Assembly (NCBI GenBank): GCA_902798915.1
Contig: CADBYM010000009.1
Location: 1 to 64,000 of the forward strand
Length of the DNA: 64,000 bases
Origin: an uncultured Coriobacteriaceae bacterium
GTDB taxonomy: Bacteria; Actinomycetota; Coriobacteriia; Coriobacteriales; Atopobiaceae
Direction of reading: 5' to 3'
Shown here: piece after piece, positions 6,949 through 15,757 of the stretch
Layout of the letters: each line of letters opens with the position of its first letter
Position numbering within the stretch: the stretch's first letter is position 1
Position numbers and translations under genes: made by a program
Notes under the pieces: model-generated
Database searches by the model: none
Told to the model about the DNA's origin: nothing
What the model saw: only the letters and a program-made list of their open reading frames with translations

Positions 6949-8436
6949 TTATCGCACAACGAGCTCGTACCTGCTCCCATGCCGCTCGATGCGCCATGCG
7001 ATGTGGCTGCCTGCCTCGATGAGCGCCGCGTCGTGCGACACCAGAAGAAGCGCGCCGGGATACGCCATGAGCACGCGCTCGAGCGCCTCGGTTGAGCCGA
7101 TGTCCAGGTGGTTGGTGGGCTCGTCCATGATGATAAGCTCCGGCTCGTCAAGGATTCCGAGCGCAAGCATGAGCTTGCGCATCTCCCCGGGACTGATGGT
7201 GCCGCCCTCCAAGATGCGTTCCGGCTCGGAGTTGAGCTGCGCTACGATGGAGAGCGCCCGTCCTCGTCGTCCGCTGGGAAGGTCGCGCAGCGTCGTGATG
7301 GCGGAGCTTTTCTGCTCCTCGTCGGGCTCTTGCGGTATGTAGAGTGTCCGCGTGTTCCTGGGCAGGCTTGCCATGATGTGCTTGACCAGCGTTGTCTTGC
7401 CGGTGCCGTTGTCGCCTGTTAGGCCGATGTGGTCCGTGTTGGCAATGTGCAGCGCCGGTACGCTCAGCGCCTCGCCCCCTAGGGACAGAAGCTGCGGCTC
7501 CATGCGAAGGAGTACCTTGCGCCTGCTGGGCGTGGCATCGAGCCACACGTCGGCGTCGTAGCGCTTTTCCACGCGTGTTGCCGCAAGCTTTGCCCCAGCG
7601 GTTTGCAACCTGCTTTCCATGCGGGACGAGAGCCTGCCCGCTTGTCCATCCTTGCCAGAGACAACCGCCACGCGCCTCCTGTGTCGCGCGTCGCCGTCGT
7701 GCTTGTTCACGCCTCGCAGGCTCCGCTTGCCGGCGGCGCGTGACGCCTCCTCGCGGCGTCGCTGTGTCTCGCGCTCTATACGTGCTTTTTCCTTCTTCGC
7801 AGTTTCCCTCGCATGCATTGCGGTCGACCGTTCCAACGTTGCCTGCGACGACGCCTGCGAATACCCTCCCGGGCGCATGGTTGCCTTTCCGTCAGACACA
7901 AACAGGCACTGTGAGCAGAGGGCGTCGAGCAGCTCGCGGTCGTGTGAGATCAGTAGCCCCACGCCACGGAACGTCTTGAGCGTGGCCGAAATCGCCCTTC
8001 TCGTGGCGGCGTCAACATGGTTCGTCGGCTCGTCCACCGCAAGCACGTCGGGATCTGCCCAAAGGGCGCATGCCACTTGGAGTCGCTTCTGTTGGCCGCC
8101 CGAGAGCGTGCGGTAGCGCCATGGCCAGTCGTCCTCTATGCCGAGGTCGCGACGCAGGCGGACAGCGCGGCCATTGTACGCGAGCGCGAAGTCTTCCAGG
8201 TTGCTTGGCGGGTCGGTCGCGTCCTGCGCGCAGTAGAGGGTGAGGAGCAGGGGAGAGACGGATCCCGCATCGGGTTGCAGGATTCCACAGGCTACCAAGG
8301 CGAGCGTCGTCTTGCCGCCTCCGTTGTCACCCACGATGCCGGTCCAACCCTGAGGAAACGTGGCAGTCACGCCACGCAGGGCGGGTTCCACCGCGGTGGG
8401 GTACGTGTACTCGATGCTCGAGAGGTTGAGCTGCAT
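6949..8436 (-). CDS. ABC-F family ATPase (ribosome-associated, possible antibiotic resistance)
   Basis: The 495-aa protein has two ABC domains and no membrane segment. Domain 1 has GDNGGGKTT, LSGGQQKR and DEPTNHVD. Domain 2 has GDNGTGKTT, ISPGEMRK and IMDEPTNHLD. A highly charged linker rich in Arg, Lys and Glu joins them. ABC-F proteins bind the ribosomal E site; those of this compact type often displace antibiotics (Msr/Lsa/Vga-like). Target drug cannot be told from sequence. I chose ATG 8436 because the protein then begins with the strand QLNLSSIEYTY usual for the family. The second signature motif is SPGE rather than SGGE. Confidence 0.88.
   Translation of the reverse strand: MQLNLSSIEYTYPTAVEPALRGVTATFPQGWTGIVGDNGGGKTTLALVACGILQPDAGSVSPLLLTLYCAQDATDPPSNLEDFALAYNGRAVRLRRDLGIEDDWPWRYRTLSGGQQKRLQVACALWADPDVLAVDEPTNHVDAATRRAISATLKTFRGVGLLISHDRELLDALCSQCLFVSDGKATMRPGGYSQASSQATLERSTAMHARETAKKEKARIERETQRRREEASRAAGKRSLRGVNKHDGDARHRRRVAVVSGKDGQAGRLSSRMESRLQTAGAKLAATRVEKRYDADVWLDATPSRRKVLLRMEPQLLSLGGEALSVPALHIANTDHIGLTGDNGTGKTTLVKHIMASLPRNTRTLYIPQEPDEEQKSSAITTLRDLPSGRRGRALSIVAQLNSEPERILEGGTISPGEMRKLMLALGILDEPELIIMDEPTNHLDIGSTEALERVLMAYPGALLLVSHDAALIEAGSHIAWRIERHGSRYELVVR
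6953..6996. repeat. Right copy of the 44-bp direct repeat
   Basis: This copy lies inside the intact 3' end of the ABC-F gene and differs from 5401-5444 at one position. The two copies frame the toxin-antitoxin pair, as expected for insertion with duplication of the gene end. Confidence 0.85.
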
Positions 8437-8551
8437 GACGATTCCGCTTCTGTGAGATATCATGCGGACAACAAGGCGAGGTCCATTGACGGGCCAAGGC
8501 ACAGGCCTCTGGATGACGATTGAGGCCATTATAGCAACGGCGCGGAAGGGA

Positions 8552-8584
8552 GGAGCCCCGGACGAATCATCCGTCCGGGGCTCC
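8552..8584 (-). terminator. Strong hairpin terminator after the DUF5692-like gene
   Basis: GGAGCCCCGGAC (8552-8563) pairs perfectly with GTCCGGGGCTCC (8573-8584). It lies downstream of the reverse-strand gene ending at 8673 and upstream of the ABC-F gene on the same strand. The run after it is only moderately T-rich. Confidence 0.65.
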
Positions 8585-8672
8585 CTGCTAGTTCAAGTGT
8601 CCATAGAGGCAAACTGTCGCGTGGCACAAGGCTTGCGACAATGGACCAGTGGCCGCTACGCGGTGATTGCGG

Positions 8673-9731
8673 CTACGCGGTGATCGCGGGGTCGAGCGCG
8701 GGGCTCTCGCGACGTGCGGTTGCCTGCTCCCAGTCGCGCGTGCCCACGAAGACGTCGCTCTTGTACGGGTTGACGCCGAGCTTCTTGGCGCGGTAGGCGA
8801 TGTAGGCGATTGCGGCGACGTTGACGACGAAGGCGGCGATGGCGATGGCATTGGTGATGGCGGGGTTCTGCACGGAGATGGTGCGGAACATCGACTCCTC
8901 CTGGAACCACGGGAAGACCTGCGCAAACATGCACCAGGTGGCAAGCGTGTTGGCGCGGTTCTGGATCCAGCCGCCCTTGTTCCAGATCGCGTTGGCGACG
9001 GTGGGGGCGAGCAGCAGCGCGAAGCCGCAGAAGAACGAGTGCGTGGGCAGACAGTTGTAGGTGTAGCAGAAGTTCCAGATGTCGTATGCCACGATGTAGA
9101 CCCATGTCATGTCGGGCCAGAGCATGTCCTCCTCGCCCTTGCCGGCGTAGACGCTCCACCAGGCCGTCATGCAGAAGATGTTGATGAGGCCGGCCAGTCC
9201 GTTGAAGAGGTTGTTGATGCCGCAGAGCTGCCAGACGCCCTCGCTCGTGAGCCACACCGGGGCACCGACGGCGGCATACTGCTCGAGCTCGCTGCCAGCT
9301 GTCACGATGGTGTAGTCACCGCTGGTGAAGTGCAGGAAGCTCTCGAAGTCCGAGACCACGGCGATGAGGATGTTGATGGCAACGATCACGAACGGGAAGG
9401 CGCGGAACCAATGGGCACGCCCCAATGCACCCCACTTGTACTTGATGGCCATAAAGCCGATGCAGCCGGTGAGCGCGGCGTAGACCTTTGCGTAGTGGAA
9501 CCAGCCGTTCTGGTAGATGTGCGTGGGGTTGTTGAGTGCCCATTCCGCGCCGTTGGCGACGCCGATGCCGATGGCGATGCAGTAGATGGTCATGAGGATG
9601 GGCAGGCCCACAAAGAAGATGAGCCCGCCGAGCTTGCTGCGACGCTCGATTTCGTTGGTGACGATGAGTCCCACAAAGACCAGCAGCCAGCCAAGCCATT
9701 GGATGGGGGACGAGGCATTGAACAAGAGCAT
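8673..9731 (-). CDS. Polytopic membrane protein, DUF5692-like
   Basis: The 352-aa product starts at ATG 9731 behind AAAGGA. Around ten hydrophobic helices alternate with aromatic-rich loops such as CMTAWWSVYAG, VAYDIWNFCYTYNCLP and FPWFQEESMF. The C-terminal 45 residues are polar and cytosolic in style. It resembles the family I know as DUF5692, common in anaerobic Gram-positives and Bacteroidetes, but that name is from memory and should be tested. Function is unknown. It is divergent from the phosphatase gene across 172 bp and is followed by a strong terminator. Confidence 0.72.
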   Translation of the reverse strand: MLLFNASSPIQWLGWLLVFVGLIVTNEIERRSKLGGLIFFVGLPILMTIYCIAIGIGVANGAEWALNNPTHIYQNGWFHYAKVYAALTGCIGFMAIKYKWGALGRAHWFRAFPFVIVAINILIAVVSDFESFLHFTSGDYTIVTAGSELEQYAAVGAPVWLTSEGVWQLCGINNLFNGLAGLINIFCMTAWWSVYAGKGEEDMLWPDMTWVYIVAYDIWNFCYTYNCLPTHSFFCGFALLLAPTVANAIWNKGGWIQNRANTLATWCMFAQVFPWFQEESMFRTISVQNPAITNAIAIAAFVVNVAAIAYIAYRAKKLGVNPYKSDVFVGTRDWEQATARRESPALDPAITA

Positions 9732-9903
9732 GGGAGTCCTTTCAATGTTGACAATGAATAAAACAAGGATAGTATAGCCCAAGCTCATTGCAGTATGAGC
9801 ATTGCAACTACCAGCGGCTACTTCCCATCCGCTATGGTGACTACGCTTCCCGCGCAACCATTCTGGCCTATACTTCCATGAGAAGGAGCGCAAGGAGGTC
9901 GCG

Positions 9904-10368
9904 ATGCCCACACGCATACTGTTCGTCTGCCACGGAAACATCTGCCGGTCCACTATGGCCGAGTATGTGATGCGCCACCTCGTGCGCGAGGCAGGACTGG
10001 AAGGTCGAATCGTCGCTGATTCGGCTGCCGCGACGCGCGATGCCCTGGGATGGGGTGTGCATCCCGGCACGCAGGAGGTGCTGCGCAAGCATGGCATTCG
10101 GTGCGGCGGGCATCGCTCGACGGCGATGACGAGGGCCGACTACGAGCGATACGACCTCATCGTGGGCATGGACAGAGAAAACCGCCGCGACATGATGCGC
10201 ATTCTCAGGCGCGACCCCGAGCACAAGGTGCGCCTGCTGCTTGACTGGACGGACGAGCCGCGTGAGATTGACGATCCCTGGTACACCAACGACTACGACA
10301 CCACCTATGCCGACGTGCGGCGCGGCTGCGAGGCGCTGCTGGCGGCCATCGTGCGAAAGGGGCGCTAG
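9904..10368 (+). CDS. Low-molecular-weight protein-tyrosine phosphatase
   Basis: The 154-aa protein starts at ATG 9904 behind AAGGAGG. Its N-terminal loop CHGNICRS (residues 10-17) is the C(X)5R(S/T) active site of the family, with Cys10 as nucleophile and Arg16 binding phosphate. The C-terminal LDWTDEPREIDDPWY has the general-acid Asp followed by Pro-Trp-Tyr, as in bacterial members. It removes phosphate from tyrosine on proteins, often in control of capsule or stress pathways. The helicase gene begins 3 bp after its stop, so they are cotranscribed. Confidence 0.92.
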   Translation: MPTRILFVCHGNICRSTMAEYVMRHLVREAGLEGRIVADSAAATRDALGWGVHPGTQEVLRKHGIRCGGHRSTAMTRADYERYDLIVGMDRENRRDMMRILRRDPEHKVRLLLDWTDEPREIDDPWYTNDYDTTYADVRRGCEALLAAIVRKGR

Positions 10369-10371
10369 CCG

Positions 10372-12693
10372 ATGTCCGACGTCTTCAGCAGGTTTGCGCC
10401 GTTCGTCCAAGACTTCATCTACGCGAACGATTGGGAGTCCCTGCGCGGCATTCAGGTCGCAGCGGCCGAGGCCATCTTCGATACGGACGAGCACGTGCTG
10501 CTCACCTCATCCACCGCATCGGGCAAGACGGAGGCGGCGTTCTTCCCGATTCTTACGCTCTTTGACGAGGACCCGCCCGCGACGGTGGGCGCCATCTACG
10601 TGGGTCCGCTCAAGGCGCTCATCAACGACCAGTTCTATCGGCTCACGGATCTCTGCCTGGAGGCCGACATTCCCGTGTGGCACTGGCACGGAGACGTGAG
10701 CGCTTCTCACAAGGCTCGTCTCATGAAGAAGCCGCGCGGCATACTGCAGATAACGCCTGAGTCGCTTGAGGCCATGCTGCTGCATCGTCACTCGGCCATC
10801 CCGCGCCTCTTTGGTGACCTGCGCTTCGTGGTGATCGACGAGGTGCACTCGTTGCTTCGAGGCGATCGCGGGGGACAGACGCTCTGCCTGCTCGAGCGGC
10901 TCTCGCGCATGGCAGGGTGCAACCCGCGCCGCATCGGGCTTTCGGCGACGATTGGCGACCCCGAGGCGACGGGCGCGCTGCTCGCGCAGGGAACCGGGCG
11001 CACGACCGTGGTCCCTCGCGTGGCGGCGGCAGGGCAGACGTGGCGCATTTCCATGGAGCACTTCTACACGTATGGGCGGCAGGCGAGCGAGACCAGCCGG
11101 GGCGACACCCACGTCGATGCCATCGTCGAGGCCGTGGACGACCATGCCCTGCCTGCACCTGCGCTCATGGGGAGCGAGTCCAATCCGACACCCGCGTTGC
11201 AGAGTCCCGACCTTCTGGAAGACGATGCGACCGATGCCGCTCCGCCGAACGCCGACCCAGGTATCGGTTACATATATGAGCACACACGGGGGCGCAAGTG
11301 CCTCGTCTTCTCCAACTCGCGCGAGGACTGCGAAGCCGTGACCACCACGTTGCGCAGCTACTGTGAGGCGAACGGCGAGCCGGACCGCTTCCTCATCCAT
11401 CACGGTAACCTCAGCGCGAGCTTTCGCGAGACGGCCGAGGAGCTCATGCGAGACGATGACCTCGCCCTCACCACCTGCACCACGGCCACGCTCGAACTCG
11501 GCATCGACATCGGGCGACTGGAGCGCGCGTTTCAGATAGACGCGCCCTTCACCGTGAGCGCCTTTCTGCAGCGCATGGGCCGCACGGGCAGACGCAGTGC
11601 CCCGCCCGAGATGTGGTTCGTCATGCGAGAGGACCCACCCGAACCGCGCGCCATGGTGAGCGAGACGATGCCGTGGAAGCTGCTCCAGGGCATCGCGCTC
11701 GTTCAGCTCTACCTTGAGGAGCGCTGGGTCGAGCCGCCGCGTCTGGACCGGTTGCCCTACAGCCTGCTCTACCACCAGACGATGGCCACACTCGCGTCGG
11801 GTGGCGAGATGAGTCCCGCCGCACTGGCAGGCCGTGTGCTGAGCTTGGCCTACTTCCATCGCGTTGATGCCGATGACTATCGCGTTCTGCTGCGCCACCT
11901 GCTCGAGATTGGCCACATCGAGCAGACCGAGACGGGCGGGCTCATCGTGGGGCTTGCGGGCGAGCGCGTCACCAACAACTTCCGCTTCTACGGCGTCTTC
12001 GTCGAGAGTGAGGAGTACACGGTGCGCAGCGAATCGCAAGAGCTCGGCACCGTGGTGCAGCCACCGCCGGTGGGCGAGAAGCTTGCCATTGCTGGGCATG
12101 TGTGGATCGTCGAGGAGATCGACCACAAGCGTCGGCTCGTATACTGCACACAGGTGCGCGGCAAGGTGCCGGCGTACTTCGGCGAGTGTCCTGGCGACAT
12201 CAACACGCGCGTGCTCGAGCGCATGCGGCAGGTGCTCGTGGAGGCGCGCGACTATCCGTACCTGCGCGACAACGCCCGCGCGCGGCTTGCGCACGCGCGG
12301 ACCGTGGCGATGAACGCCGGTATCGGCCGCGATCCGCTCATCAACTTGGGCGGCGACATGTGGGCGCTCTTCCCGTGGCTGGGGACGTATGCCTTCCTTG
12401 CGCTGGAACGGCTCATCAAGTTGCGGCTTCCCAAGGATTTGGGCGTCAAGGGCGTGGACGTGAGCAGGCCGTACTTCATCCAGTTCCGCATGCGGGCGAG
12501 CGCGGAGGACTTCATGGACGCGCTGCAGACGGCCGCCGCCGAGGAGTTCGATCCCTTGGAGCTGGTGTATCCCGCCGAAGTGCCCGTCTTCGACAAGTAC
12601 GACGAGTTCGTGCCCGAGGAGCTCGTGCGCAAGGGCTTTGCCTACGGCGTGCTCGACATCGAGGGCATGCGCGACCGCGTCCTCGGGTGGTAA
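10372..12693 (+). CDS. Lhr-like DEAD/DEAH-box helicase
   Basis: The 773-aa protein has the superfamily-2 motifs in order. They are SSTASGKTEAA (motif I, near residue 45), PESLEAML, VIDEVHS (motif II, DEVH), GLSATIGDP (motif III), an inserted acidic region near 250-300, LELGIDIGRL and RMGRTGRR (motif VI). The remainder after residue 430 resembles the winged-helix and core part of Lhr-type helicases, but it is much shorter than full Lhr (about 1500 aa). Such enzymes move along single-stranded DNA and act in repair. It follows the phosphatase with 3 bp spacing. Confidence 0.88.
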   Translation: MSDVFSRFAPFVQDFIYANDWESLRGIQVAAAEAIFDTDEHVLLTSSTASGKTEAAFFPILTLFDEDPPATVGAIYVGPLKALINDQFYRLTDLCLEADIPVWHWHGDVSASHKARLMKKPRGILQITPESLEAMLLHRHSAIPRLFGDLRFVVIDEVHSLLRGDRGGQTLCLLERLSRMAGCNPRRIGLSATIGDPEATGALLAQGTGRTTVVPRVAAAGQTWRISMEHFYTYGRQASETSRGDTHVDAIVEAVDDHALPAPALMGSESNPTPALQSPDLLEDDATDAAPPNADPGIGYIYEHTRGRKCLVFSNSREDCEAVTTTLRSYCEANGEPDRFLIHHGNLSASFRETAEELMRDDDLALTTCTTATLELGIDIGRLERAFQIDAPFTVSAFLQRMGRTGRRSAPPEMWFVMREDPPEPRAMVSETMPWKLLQGIALVQLYLEERWVEPPRLDRLPYSLLYHQTMATLASGGEMSPAALAGRVLSLAYFHRVDADDYRVLLRHLLEIGHIEQTETGGLIVGLAGERVTNNFRFYGVFVESEEYTVRSESQELGTVVQPPPVGEKLAIAGHVWIVEEIDHKRRLVYCTQVRGKVPAYFGECPGDINTRVLERMRQVLVEARDYPYLRDNARARLAHARTVAMNAGIGRDPLINLGGDMWALFPWLGTYAFLALERLIKLRLPKDLGVKGVDVSRPYFIQFRMRASAEDFMDALQTAAAEEFDPLELVYPAEVPVFDKYDEFVPEELVRKGFAYGVLDIEGMRDRVLGW

Positions 12694-12706
12694 CGAACGA
12701 AGTCGC

Positions 12707-12868
12707 TCACTCCTCACCCAGAAGTGTGGTGTTGACGATGGTGGTGTCTAACTCCGCGAGGATGACGGTCTCTGTCTTTAGGTGCTCGGCGAGGAGCCAG
12801 AACTTCCCGTCGTGAGCGACGGCCGCCAGCAATTGTTGTCCCTGCCTCCTGAGACAATCATGCCAAAG
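12707..12868 (-). pseudogene. C-terminal fragment of an unidentified gene
   Basis: The reverse strand carries a 53-codon open stretch ending at TGA 12707-12709 with protein-like composition, including LLAAVAHDGKFWLLAEHL and TETVILAELDTTIVN. There is no start codon with a ribosome site, and upstream the frame runs into the opposite-strand gene. It looks like the leftover end of a gene cut off when the large unknown gene arrived. The identity is not recognised and coding by chance is possible. Confidence 0.35.
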
Positions 12869-12907
12869 CAAGTTGCGCTGTTTGCGCGTGGCGTTGGGAG
12901 GGGTCGT

Positions 12908-14923
12908 ATGCTGAGCTCCGAGCTCGTCAATCTAAAGGTGTACGATTGGGTAATGCTCAAAAACGGAAACACCGTATGCATTTCCAAAGTCATCGTACCG
13001 GGCGAGAAGTACCTGTATTGGGATGAGCCTGGAATGGACCCCACTGACGAGGTGCCTCCCCAAAGAACGGTCACGGCGGAGAAGATCGATCATGTCGTGC
13101 GGCAGGCTTCGGCGCCCTCCGTGTGTTCTAGCGACGGGTGCCGGTGGATCGTCGGAGACATTGCAGAGGAGGGCATGGCATATCCTTATGGGATTGGCCG
13201 TGGATACCGTGTGAGCGGAAGGCTATTCCGGGAGGCCGCGTCTATCGATCCTGGTCTCTTTGGAGGCGCGCCTTGGAGGGAGCTCTTTCTGAAGGCCTTC
13301 CACAGCGAGCATCCCACTTACGATCCATGGGAGATTGCCCGTTCCCACGTCAGAGAATGGGAGCGGAGTAACACTGCGTACGAGAAAAGAGAACGTGAAT
13401 TTATCCATGACGTCCCTGGAGTTACGGAATGCCTTCGCGTCATCGATACGGCAGACCGTCGTGCGATGCTGGAGATGCGGCGAGCGTTCAATACACAAAA
13501 GGGTGATGTAATCACTGACGAGCGTGGGCGGAGACTCTTGGTCGTCACAGCTCCATCGGACATCTCTCCAACAACAGGGCTCATTAGCGTCATCGAGATT
13601 AACGAGCGCATGGAGGCCGTCAAGCCCATGGCGCCGGATTTAGTGCACGTGATCGACGTAGTATCCGTCATACAACGTGGTGCCATGTCGCGGGAGGAGG
13701 TTGCTCGGTTCACGACGGAGACAATCGTAGCCTACGTTTTGCGGAAAACCGAGTTGTGGCGACAAGCCGAGGAGGAGGCTGAACGTGCGGCTCGCATTGA
13801 AGCAGATACTGGGGAAACAGGTTCTGATGCCATAGTGGCGTCCTCCGTGTTGCATGAACCCGATGAGGAAGAGCCTGTTGTCGAGCCAACATGGATTTGG
13901 TGTCTTGTCGCGAACGTTGTCTCGGATACTCCCATCGGGCGAGGGAGGTCGAAAGGCGCTGGCACGAAGATGTTCCCAGCCGGTGCCAAACTCTACGTGT
14001 ATCCGAGATTCCATGAGAATGGCGAGCGAATGCTCGTGCTCGGTCAGCCGAGGAACAGGAGGGGTTTGCGAAGAGTGTTTATCTCTCGCTCTCACGTAAC
14101 CAATTACCGATTGCTTCGAGTCCATGACCCCATGGTCGTCCATGCCATGTGCAGCGGAGAGTGGCCTCCCGGATCCGGGAGATGTGGTGCGAGGGGATGG
14201 GACAATTCCGAAGACTTACGGAGGCGCATTGAGGGCTATCTCGCTTGGCTTACCCTTTCACCCGAATCCCGAGATCGATACGACACGCTGCTCATGTGCT
14301 CAAAGCTGCGCATCACGTGTTGGTACGAAGGAGTTGCTCGCCCCATGATGGAAGTCGTCATTGAACCTCAGCCAAGCGAGAAGGATTGGACCTATCGCTG
14401 GGTTGCGGTCGTCAACTTGGAGGGCGTCTGGAAGTCTATGAGGGTGGATCTCGCGCAGGACTTCTCATCTCGAAGGCTTTGCGAGTTAGGCTTACATCTG
14501 TGGGATGGACAATTCGGGGATACCGCGCAGGGCGAGTCCACCTTTGGATGGCGCTTGGAAGTGCATGGGTCCAGAATGTGCCTTCTTTACGGAGGGTATG
14601 GTGGTATGCCGGACCCGCTTTTCCGTTTAATCTCGCTCCTTGAGTCCTGCGGGTTGCCGCATCTATTCGACAAAGCGACGGGCAGGCTGCTTGAATTGGG
14701 CGTCACTGGTAGTGACGCGGAGTTCGCCGATGCCATGCGCATGATAGAGGGTGATGAGGACGTGGCGGTTTTGCTCGTGAGAGCGATGGCTACGATGGGA
14801 GAGCCGTCGCGCGCGGCACTTCTCAAATTGCTCCGCATGGAAGAATGCGACAATGCCTGCACGTTGTTCACTGCGGAAGAGAGGGCATTGGTGGCTCGTG
14901 CGTGGCTCTCAAGTGCGCATTAG
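12908..14923 (+). CDS. Large cytoplasmic protein of unknown function
   Basis: I chose ATG 12908, which has GGGAGGGG 4-8 bases upstream; in-frame GTG 12782 and ATG 12860 have no such site and overlap gene debris. The 671-aa product has no signal peptide or membrane helix. It begins with a beta-rich stretch (SSELVNLKVYDWVMLKNGN), has an acidic helical part near 290-330 (WRQAEEEAERAARIEAD) and a second beta-rich half. Cysteines are scattered without a clear metal motif. Codon use is more AT-rich than adjacent core genes. No family is recognised. It converges with the NUDIX gene, sharing 4 bases at the stops. Confidence 0.65.
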   Translation: MLSSELVNLKVYDWVMLKNGNTVCISKVIVPGEKYLYWDEPGMDPTDEVPPQRTVTAEKIDHVVRQASAPSVCSSDGCRWIVGDIAEEGMAYPYGIGRGYRVSGRLFREAASIDPGLFGGAPWRELFLKAFHSEHPTYDPWEIARSHVREWERSNTAYEKREREFIHDVPGVTECLRVIDTADRRAMLEMRRAFNTQKGDVITDERGRRLLVVTAPSDISPTTGLISVIEINERMEAVKPMAPDLVHVIDVVSVIQRGAMSREEVARFTTETIVAYVLRKTELWRQAEEEAERAARIEADTGETGSDAIVASSVLHEPDEEEPVVEPTWIWCLVANVVSDTPIGRGRSKGAGTKMFPAGAKLYVYPRFHENGERMLVLGQPRNRRGLRRVFISRSHVTNYRLLRVHDPMVVHAMCSGEWPPGSGRCGARGWDNSEDLRRRIEGYLAWLTLSPESRDRYDTLLMCSKLRITCWYEGVARPMMEVVIEPQPSEKDWTYRWVAVVNLEGVWKSMRVDLAQDFSSRRLCELGLHLWDGQFGDTAQGESTFGWRLEVHGSRMCLLYGGYGGMPDPLFRLISLLESCGLPHLFDKATGRLLELGVTGSDAEFADAMRMIEGDEDVAVLLVRAMATMGEPSRAALLKLLRMEECDNACTLFTAEERALVARAWLSSAH

Positions 14924-15312
14924 ACCACGCCCTGTTCCTTGAGCGCGTCCACGACGAGCACGTCGGCGGGAAGCCAGTCCACCGAGTCAATCGCCTCGGG
15001 AGCGAGCCAGCGCGCCGCCTCGTGCTCGAGCAGGTGGGGCGTGCCCTCTACGACGCCACAGAGGAAGCAGGCCATCTCCAGGTGGAAGGTGGGGTAGTCA
15101 TAGGTGACGTCCGTCACGTGGCGCTCGACCGCGATATCCATGGCGAGCTCCTCGCGGATTTCGCGCACGAGCGCCTCCTCGGGCGTCTCGCCGGGCTCGA
15201 CCTTGCCGCCGGGGAACTCCCAGCCGTCCTTGTGCTCGCCGTATCCGCGCTGCGTGGCGAGTAGCTTGCCCTCGCGCTGGATTATCGCTGCGACCACATG
15301 GTACGTCTTCAT
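14920..15312 (-). CDS. NUDIX hydrolase, MutT-type
   Basis: The 130-aa protein carries the Nudix box as GGKVEPGETPEEALVREIREEL (GX5EX7REUXEEXGU pattern, here ending EELAM) at about residues 35-56. The N-terminus AAIIQREGKLLATQRGYGEHKDGWEFPGG fits MutT and related oxidised-nucleotide pyrophosphohydrolases. These remove 8-oxo-dGTP or similar and protect against mutation. ATG 15312 is preceded by AAGGAGGC. The gene is alone on its strand. Confidence 0.9.
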   Translation of the reverse strand: MKTYHVVAAIIQREGKLLATQRGYGEHKDGWEFPGGKVEPGETPEEALVREIREELAMDIAVERHVTDVTYDYPTFHLEMACFLCGVVEGTPHLLEHEAARWLAPEAIDSVDWLPADVLVVDALKEQGVV

Positions 15313-15413
15313 GCCTTTGCCTCCTTGAAATCTGTCCCTGGGATTGTAAGTGATCAGCTGCGTTAGGTCTACAGACTCGTTTTCCTAGGGTATTTCAGCA
15401 ACAGAAGCGCTTC

Positions 15414-15569
15414 CGTTGGCTGAAAATGCGTTTTCTGAACTCGATTTCGCGCCTCTGCTGAGTATCTAACCGTTCGCCCGTGCGTTTTCGCAGGTCAGAA
15501 GCTTTCAGGAAAGGACCATACTTCGGTATGTCGTAGATTTGAGTTCAAATAACGCATTTTCAGCCAACG
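15414..15569. repeat. 156-bp element with 19-bp perfect terminal inverted repeats
   Basis: CGTTGGCTGAAAATGCGTT (15414-15432) recurs as its exact reverse complement at 15551-15569. A few bases further in, TGAACTC and GAGTTCA also pair, giving arms of about 30 bp. No ORF lies inside; a small CATAC-TTCG-GTATG hairpin does. It fills most of the 445-bp gap between the NUDIX and DUF4428 genes. It could be a MITE-like or other dispersed element, or a structured RNA. No target duplication was found at its ends. Confidence 0.7.
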
Positions 15570-15757
15570 ACTGCCTTTCAGAGAGGGTCCGATGACTTCA
15601 AGAAGGGATTAGATGCCCCCAACATGCGGCCCGTCGGGTATCTCTGGCGGGTATCTTGAAACGGCGCTCGCCGAATGTGTTCTGCCAACGTTCAGTGCGT
15701 GACGTGCTCTGTAGCATAATCGCCTATGTAACAAGTGCGGGACGTCGGGAGGTTCGT

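Noticed and set aside
10507-12717. 736-codon reverse-strand frame opposite the Lhr-like helicase
   Set aside because: High-GC shadow of a gene with all helicase motifs; no domain in the shadow.
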